Shown in pieces: positions 32,681 through 35,947 of a stretch of 35,947 nt of DNA (its first letter is position 1; every line of letters starts with the position of its first letter). The notes beneath the pieces were generated by a model. It did not search any database. It had not been told where the DNA came from and saw only the letters and a program-made list of their open reading frames with translations. The translations under genes were made by a program, and so were the position numbers. The stretch is from Clostridiales bacterium mt11 (GTDB lineage Bacteria > Bacillota > Clostridia > Tissierellales > Tepidimicrobiaceae). The DNA lies in contig LN874947.1 of NCBI GenBank assembly GCA_001282665.1, positions 409,488 through 445,434 of the forward strand, in the 5' to 3' direction.

Positions 32681-33302
32681 CTATCTTTTTATAATACCTT
32701 CAATAATCTTTACGAGTTCTTCAAAAGATACCTCGGCAGTAATAGAATAGCTAAACTTTTCATCATTCCAATATGCATTATAAATATCCTTATTAAAAGA
32801 ATACTTTATCATCTGATTATTAACTTCTATTTCTTCAATTGATGTATCTTCCGTGTCAATTCTTATTTCTTCATTTGTTATGAGACCTTGTATAAACACT
32901 ATTATTTTATCTTCATTCATATAAATCAATTTTTCTTGTTATATCAGTTTGCATATCGCCTATAATTTCAAATCCATCTGGAATATATGATGGTTGAGTA
33001 AATTTCATTCCTTCATTAGAAGGTTCTTTTATCTTTATTACAACGGAAGTAAATTTTTTATAAACAGTCTCTATTATTTCAAAAAATCTTTCTCTATATG
33101 ATTGTGCTGTGGCAAATAATATACTATTTGTTAAAATAAATAAAATCAAGATAGCAGCTACACGTTTATGTAAAACAACTAGCTTTCTTTGTGCTGGGGT
33201 TTTACTGTATTCTTTCATTATCTTTTTCATCTTTCTTTTATAGCGCCTTGAAAAAATATGAGGTGTTACATCTTTATCCCTTTCTTCCTCTAATTGATCC
33301 AA
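32681..33302 (-). pseudogene. Anti-sigma factor remnant (DUF4367-type), frameshifted
   Basis: Remains of a membrane anti-sigma protein. The upstream part encodes a basic cytoplasmic segment (RRYKRKMKKIMKEYS), one membrane helix (VAAILILFILTNSILFATA) and the start of an extracellular DUF4367-like domain (FTQPSYIPDGFEIIGDM). The frame then breaks near 32913-32929, and the rest of that domain continues in another frame to 32681 (RIDTEDTSIEEIEVNNQMI, WNDEKFSYSITAEVSFEELV). The original N-terminus and start codon are missing because the gene is joined to the sigma remnant. Not expected to yield a working protein. Confidence 0.75.
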
Positions 33303-33666
33303 TAATATATTGGCTATTTCCTTGTATGTATACCCATCGTCATATTTTAAAGATAGAATTATATAGTGAGATCTAGGTAATTGAAGAATATAACTCTCAA
33401 TCTCTTTTCCTATACATATCAATAGAAATGTTTCTAACTATATTAACGAAATATTTTCGAGTTTGTGGACACTTTTTCTTTTCAATTTTCTCAAAGTTTT
33501 TTAAAATGCGTATAAAACTCTCCTGCACAACATCTTCTTCTAAAGAAGAATCTTTTAATATGGCATATGCCTTTTTATACATTATTGTGTTATACTCATC
33601 ATGAAGTTCTATAAATATATGTTTATCCTCTTCTGTCTCTAGCCTAGATAAATATATAATTAGCAT
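33303..33666 (-). pseudogene. ECF sigma factor remnant, internally deleted
   Basis: The first part (33397-33666) encodes sigma region 2: LETEEDKHIFIELHDEYNTIMYKKA, EEDVVQESFIRILKNFEKI and IVRNISIDMYRKR, then hits a stop. Region 4 resumes in another frame (EIESYILQLPRSHYIILSLK, DDGYTYKEIANIL). The 20-30-residue linker between regions 2 and 4 is absent, and the second half of region 4, which reads the -35 box, is replaced by anti-sigma sequence. So there is an out-of-frame deletion plus a fusion. The start has AAAAGGGG upstream at rather long spacing. The N-terminus is typical of clostridial ECF factors paired with DUF4367/DUF4179 anti-sigma proteins. Confidence 0.78.
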
Positions 33667-33799
33667 AAATTACAATACCCCTTTTAAATCTATCCATTAT
33701 GACAAAGATACTCATTAAATATATTTTATAAAACTTTTTATATAATAACATCCTTGGGTATATAATCAAATATAAGAATATTTAAAGAGGGTGAAAATA

Positions 33800-35164
33800 T
33801 TGGATGATATTAAAAAAGTAATAGTGGAACAAAGGGAGTTCTTTAAAACAAATATCACCTTAGATCTTGACTATAGATTAAACTCATTAATTAAGTTAAA
33901 GAGTCTCATTGAAGAGAGAGAAAAGGATATTTCTACTGCCTTAAAAGCTGATTTAGGAAAATCTGAATTTGAATCATATTCCACTGAAATTGGAATTGTG
34001 CTAAGTGAAATAAGCTTTACCATAAAAAATCTAAAAAAATGGGCTAAACCAAAAAAAGTTAAAACCCCTATTACTGCTTTTAAGTCAAATAGCTATATAT
34101 ATGCTGAACCTTATGGAAACACATTGATAATAGCTCCATGGAACTATCCTTTTCAGTTATCGATTGCCCCTTTAATAGGGAGTATTGCAGCAGGAAATAC
34201 TGCAATAATCAAACCATCTAGTACATCAAAAGAGACTAGCAGAGTCATTGAAGATTTAATTAATGATAACTTTCCCAGCTCATTTATACATGTGATTACA
34301 GGAGAAAAGAGTAAACTTTTATTAGAGGAACAATTTGACTATATTTTCTACACTGGTAGCGTCTCAGTAGGTAAAAAAGTTATGACAAGTGCAGCAAAAT
34401 ACCTTACCCCTGTGACATTAGAATTAGGTGGTAAAAGTCCATGTATCGTTGATAGCGAAGGAGAACTAGAGATATTTGCTAAGAGAATGGTTTGGGGTAA
34501 ATTTTTAAATGCAGGACAGACTTGTGTTGCGCCAGACTACCTTTTAGTTCAAAAAAATGTAAAAGATAGTTTGGTTAAACACTTAACTACATATATTGAA
34601 AAATTTTTTGGTAAGTATCCTTTAAATAGTAAAGATTACGGAAGAATAGTAAGTGAAAAACATTTTGACAGATTAGTAAAATTGCTAGGTAGTGGAAATG
34701 TTATATATGGTGGAGAATATAATAGAAAGATGCTTTATATATCTCCTACGCTTTTAGATAATGTATCATGGGATAATCCAATTATGGAAGAGGAAATATT
34801 TGGTCCATTATTCCCAATACTAGAATACACATCATTAGATGAGGCAATAGAGATAGTAAATTCTCATCCCAAACCATTAGCATTATACTTTTTTTCCAGT
34901 AATGATGATAAAATTGAAAGAGTCATTAAATGTACTTCCTATGGTGGTGGCTGCATAAATGACACTATAATGCATCTATCTACTCCATATCTGCCTTTTG
35001 GAGGTGTTGGAAATAGTGGTATGGGAAGTTACCATGGAAAGGGTAGCTTTGACACATTTACCCACCACAAAAGTGTACTTAAACGCAGTAATACATTTGA
35101 CCCAGACTTTAGATATCCCCCATATGAAGATAAAATCAAATTGGTTAAGAAATTTCTAAAGTAG
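33800..35164 (+). CDS. Aldehyde dehydrogenase (NAD(P)+), class 3 type
   Basis: A 454-residue enzyme oxidising aldehydes to carboxylic acids. Catalytic Cys242 (NAGQTCVAPDYLL), general-base Glu208 (TLELGGKSP) and Asn115 (APWNYPFQ) are all present, as are the cofactor-binding FYTGSVSVGK and the C-terminal PFGGVGNSGMGSYHG. The motif order and length, with early YAEPYG, fit the ALDH3/YwdH group acting on fatty or aromatic aldehydes. The preferred start is TTG 33800, 6 nt after GAGGGTG; GTG 33791 would sit within that site. Monocistronic, divergent from the broken sigma gene, with its own terminator. Confidence 0.93.
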   Translation: MDDIKKVIVEQREFFKTNITLDLDYRLNSLIKLKSLIEEREKDISTALKADLGKSEFESYSTEIGIVLSEISFTIKNLKKWAKPKKVKTPITAFKSNSYIYAEPYGNTLIIAPWNYPFQLSIAPLIGSIAAGNTAIIKPSSTSKETSRVIEDLINDNFPSSFIHVITGEKSKLLLEEQFDYIFYTGSVSVGKKVMTSAAKYLTPVTLELGGKSPCIVDSEGELEIFAKRMVWGKFLNAGQTCVAPDYLLVQKNVKDSLVKHLTTYIEKFFGKYPLNSKDYGRIVSEKHFDRLVKLLGSGNVIYGGEYNRKMLYISPTLLDNVSWDNPIMEEEIFGPLFPILEYTSLDEAIEIVNSHPKPLALYFFSSNDDKIERVIKCTSYGGGCINDTIMHLSTPYLPFGGVGNSGMGSYHGKGSFDTFTHHKSVLKRSNTFDPDFRYPPYEDKIKLVKKFLK

Positions 35165-35185
35165 CTTATAATAAGCTGCTTTTTT
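35161..35185 (+). terminator. Intrinsic terminator of the aldehyde dehydrogenase gene
   Basis: An 8-bp stem around AGCTTA-TAA-TAAGCT with flanking G:C and T:G pairs, followed by TTTTTT. It overlaps the stop codon. Confidence 0.8.
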
Positions 35186-35237
35186 ATGATTATGAATTAC
35201 CTGCCACTTACCCCCATTTGTTCGTTGGAAATGTTTC

Positions 35238-35280
35238 AGCAAGAATTCTCCAACTCATAAAAGATGAGAGAATTCTTGCT
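35238..35280 (-). terminator. 13-bp stem hairpin after the ABC-2 permease gene
   Basis: Perfect arms AGCAAGAATTCTC / GAGAATTCTTGCT, with a further inner CTCAT/ATGAG pairing, 13 nt downstream of the minus-strand permease stop. No T-run follows, so termination is uncertain. Confidence 0.5.
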
Positions 35281-35293
35281 AAGAAAGTTAAGC

Positions 35294-35947
35294 TTATTTT
35301 CTTATCTTTTGAGGCTTGATTAAAATATTGGCCAAAACTAGCCCTAAACCGATTAATGCAATGATTAGCCTTTGTACCGTAAAAAACGCTGGAATCACAA
35401 ATGCAGGTTCTTGCCCCGCCATCGTAAAAATAGTCTTGGGAAAATTCTGATAAAAATTGCTTCCAAACAAATCAAAGCACCTTATCAATGGAATTCGTTC
35501 CAATAAAATCAGTAAACCCATCAACCCATAAATGGTACCAACATGCAATTGTCCTAGAGCCATCCCCACACCTAAAATAAATAACATTGCAGGCGGTAGT
35601 GTTAACAGAGCAGGTAATATAAATGTACCTAGATCATCGAAACGAAAAATCCTGATATAAAATAGTGCACTAATCCCTATGGTAACAAAGGAAATTATAA
35701 TAAATCCTGTCACTACAGCACAGCAGCGTAAAAGCATTAACTTTGCTGGACTTATAGGCATCGTATTGACAATTTTCTGTACCTGCTTTTCCTTTCGTGT
35801 ATAAAAAAAGGTAATTAAAAATAACAGTGTAACCGATAGCAAGGGCATCATTTTAGATAAAAACCAGCCATAGCTCCATGCAGAAAAAGGAGCTGTATTG
35901 GCTATTCCAAGTATTATATCACCAGTTAGAACAGTATAGGCATATAA
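35294..35947 (-). CDS. ABC-2 type permease, 5' end outside the window
   Basis: The C-terminal 217 residues of a membrane protein whose frame is open to the right edge, so the true start lies outside. About six helices are visible. The cytoplasmic segment TRKEKQVQKIVNTMPISPAKLMLLR is the coupling region typical of ABC-2 permeases (compare NDxLKxLxIIPISK in the BcrA-type system). It probably works with an ATPase encoded further upstream on the minus strand. Substrate unknown. Confidence 0.75.
   Translation of the reverse strand, partial: LYAYTVLTGDIILGIANTAPFSAWSYGWFLSKMMPLLSVTLLFLITFFYTRKEKQVQKIVNTMPISPAKLMLLRCCAVVTGFIIISFVTIGISALFYIRIFRFDDLGTFILPALLTLPPAMLFILGVGMALGQLHVGTIYGLMGLLILLERIPLIRCFDLFGSNFYQNFPKTIFTMAGQEPAFVIPAFFTVQRLIIALIGLGLVLANILIKPQKIRK

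Noticed and set aside
33397..33666. A complete small sigma-like protein
   Set aside because: It holds only region 2; region 4 follows immediately in another frame, which shows a broken gene rather than a separate one.
1..35947. CRISPR arrays, tRNA or rRNA genes, intact insertion sequences, integrases
   Set aside because: I looked for regularly spaced repeats, cloverleaf-like segments and transposase motifs and found none; the only dispersed repeats are the short GGGGACGGTT elements.

Overview
The window looks like chromosomal DNA of a low-GC Gram-positive anaerobe, most likely of class Clostridia (Clostridiales or Tissierellales). The evidence is strongly AT-rich intergenic DNA, strong AGGAGG-type ribosome binding sites, several TTG and GTG starts, Firmicutes-type two-component/ABC resistance modules, FeoAB with a DtxR-family regulator, and a XpaC-TelA pair. 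I cannot assign genus or species. There is no tRNA, rRNA, CRISPR array, intact insertion sequence, phage gene or origin that I can recognise.

Layout. (1) 1-199: start of an AbrB-family regulator, cut by the window edge. (2) 461-6387, minus strand: an oligopeptide ABC importer in the order oppA-oppB-oppC-oppDF, with both ATPases fused into one 668-residue protein. (3) 7112-10131: a DtxR/MntR-family metalloregulator divergent from feoA-feoB (ferrous iron uptake), with two adjacent palindromes between them. (4) 10295-11101: a nucleotidyltransferase. (5) 11340-16267, plus strand: response regulator, one-TM sensor kinase, and a BcrA-type ABC system with one ATPase and three ABC-2 permeases, behind a promoter carrying four 11-bp direct repeats. 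Its last permease ends inside the 3' end of an opposing LytTR gene. (6) 16818-17675: a flavin split-barrel protein divergent from an HxlR-type regulator. (7) 17985-18722: a methyltransferase. (8) 18935-24428: two half-transporter ABC proteins of exporter fold, an AraC-type regulator and a second DtxR-family regulator, a layout like siderophore (yersiniabactin-type) uptake loci. (9) 24672-27124: telA and xpaC. (10) 27652-32309: a complete BceRS-BceAB-type peptide-resistance module. (11) 32681-33666: a decayed ECF sigma/anti-sigma pair. (12) 33800-35164: an aldehyde dehydrogenase. (13) 35294-35947: an ABC-2 permease cut by the right edge.

Two themes tie the genes together. The first is iron: a 14-bp palindrome of form TTAGYYTNAACTAA occurs in front of feoA, in front of the exporter-fold ABC pair, and between the araC-type and second dtxR-type genes, so these loci probably form one metal-responsive regulon. 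The second is cell-envelope and antimicrobial-peptide stress: two independent two-component/ABC modules (BcrA-type and BceAB-type) each have a recognisable response-regulator site, and a lost ECF sigma system lies beside the second.

A short dispersed repeat with core GGGGACGGTT occurs four times, each time just downstream of the stop codon of a minus-strand gene. No wholly new system is evident. The most unusual observations are the shared iron operator, the 11-bp phased promoter, the LytTR/permease junction, the dispersed repeat and the eroded sigma operon.
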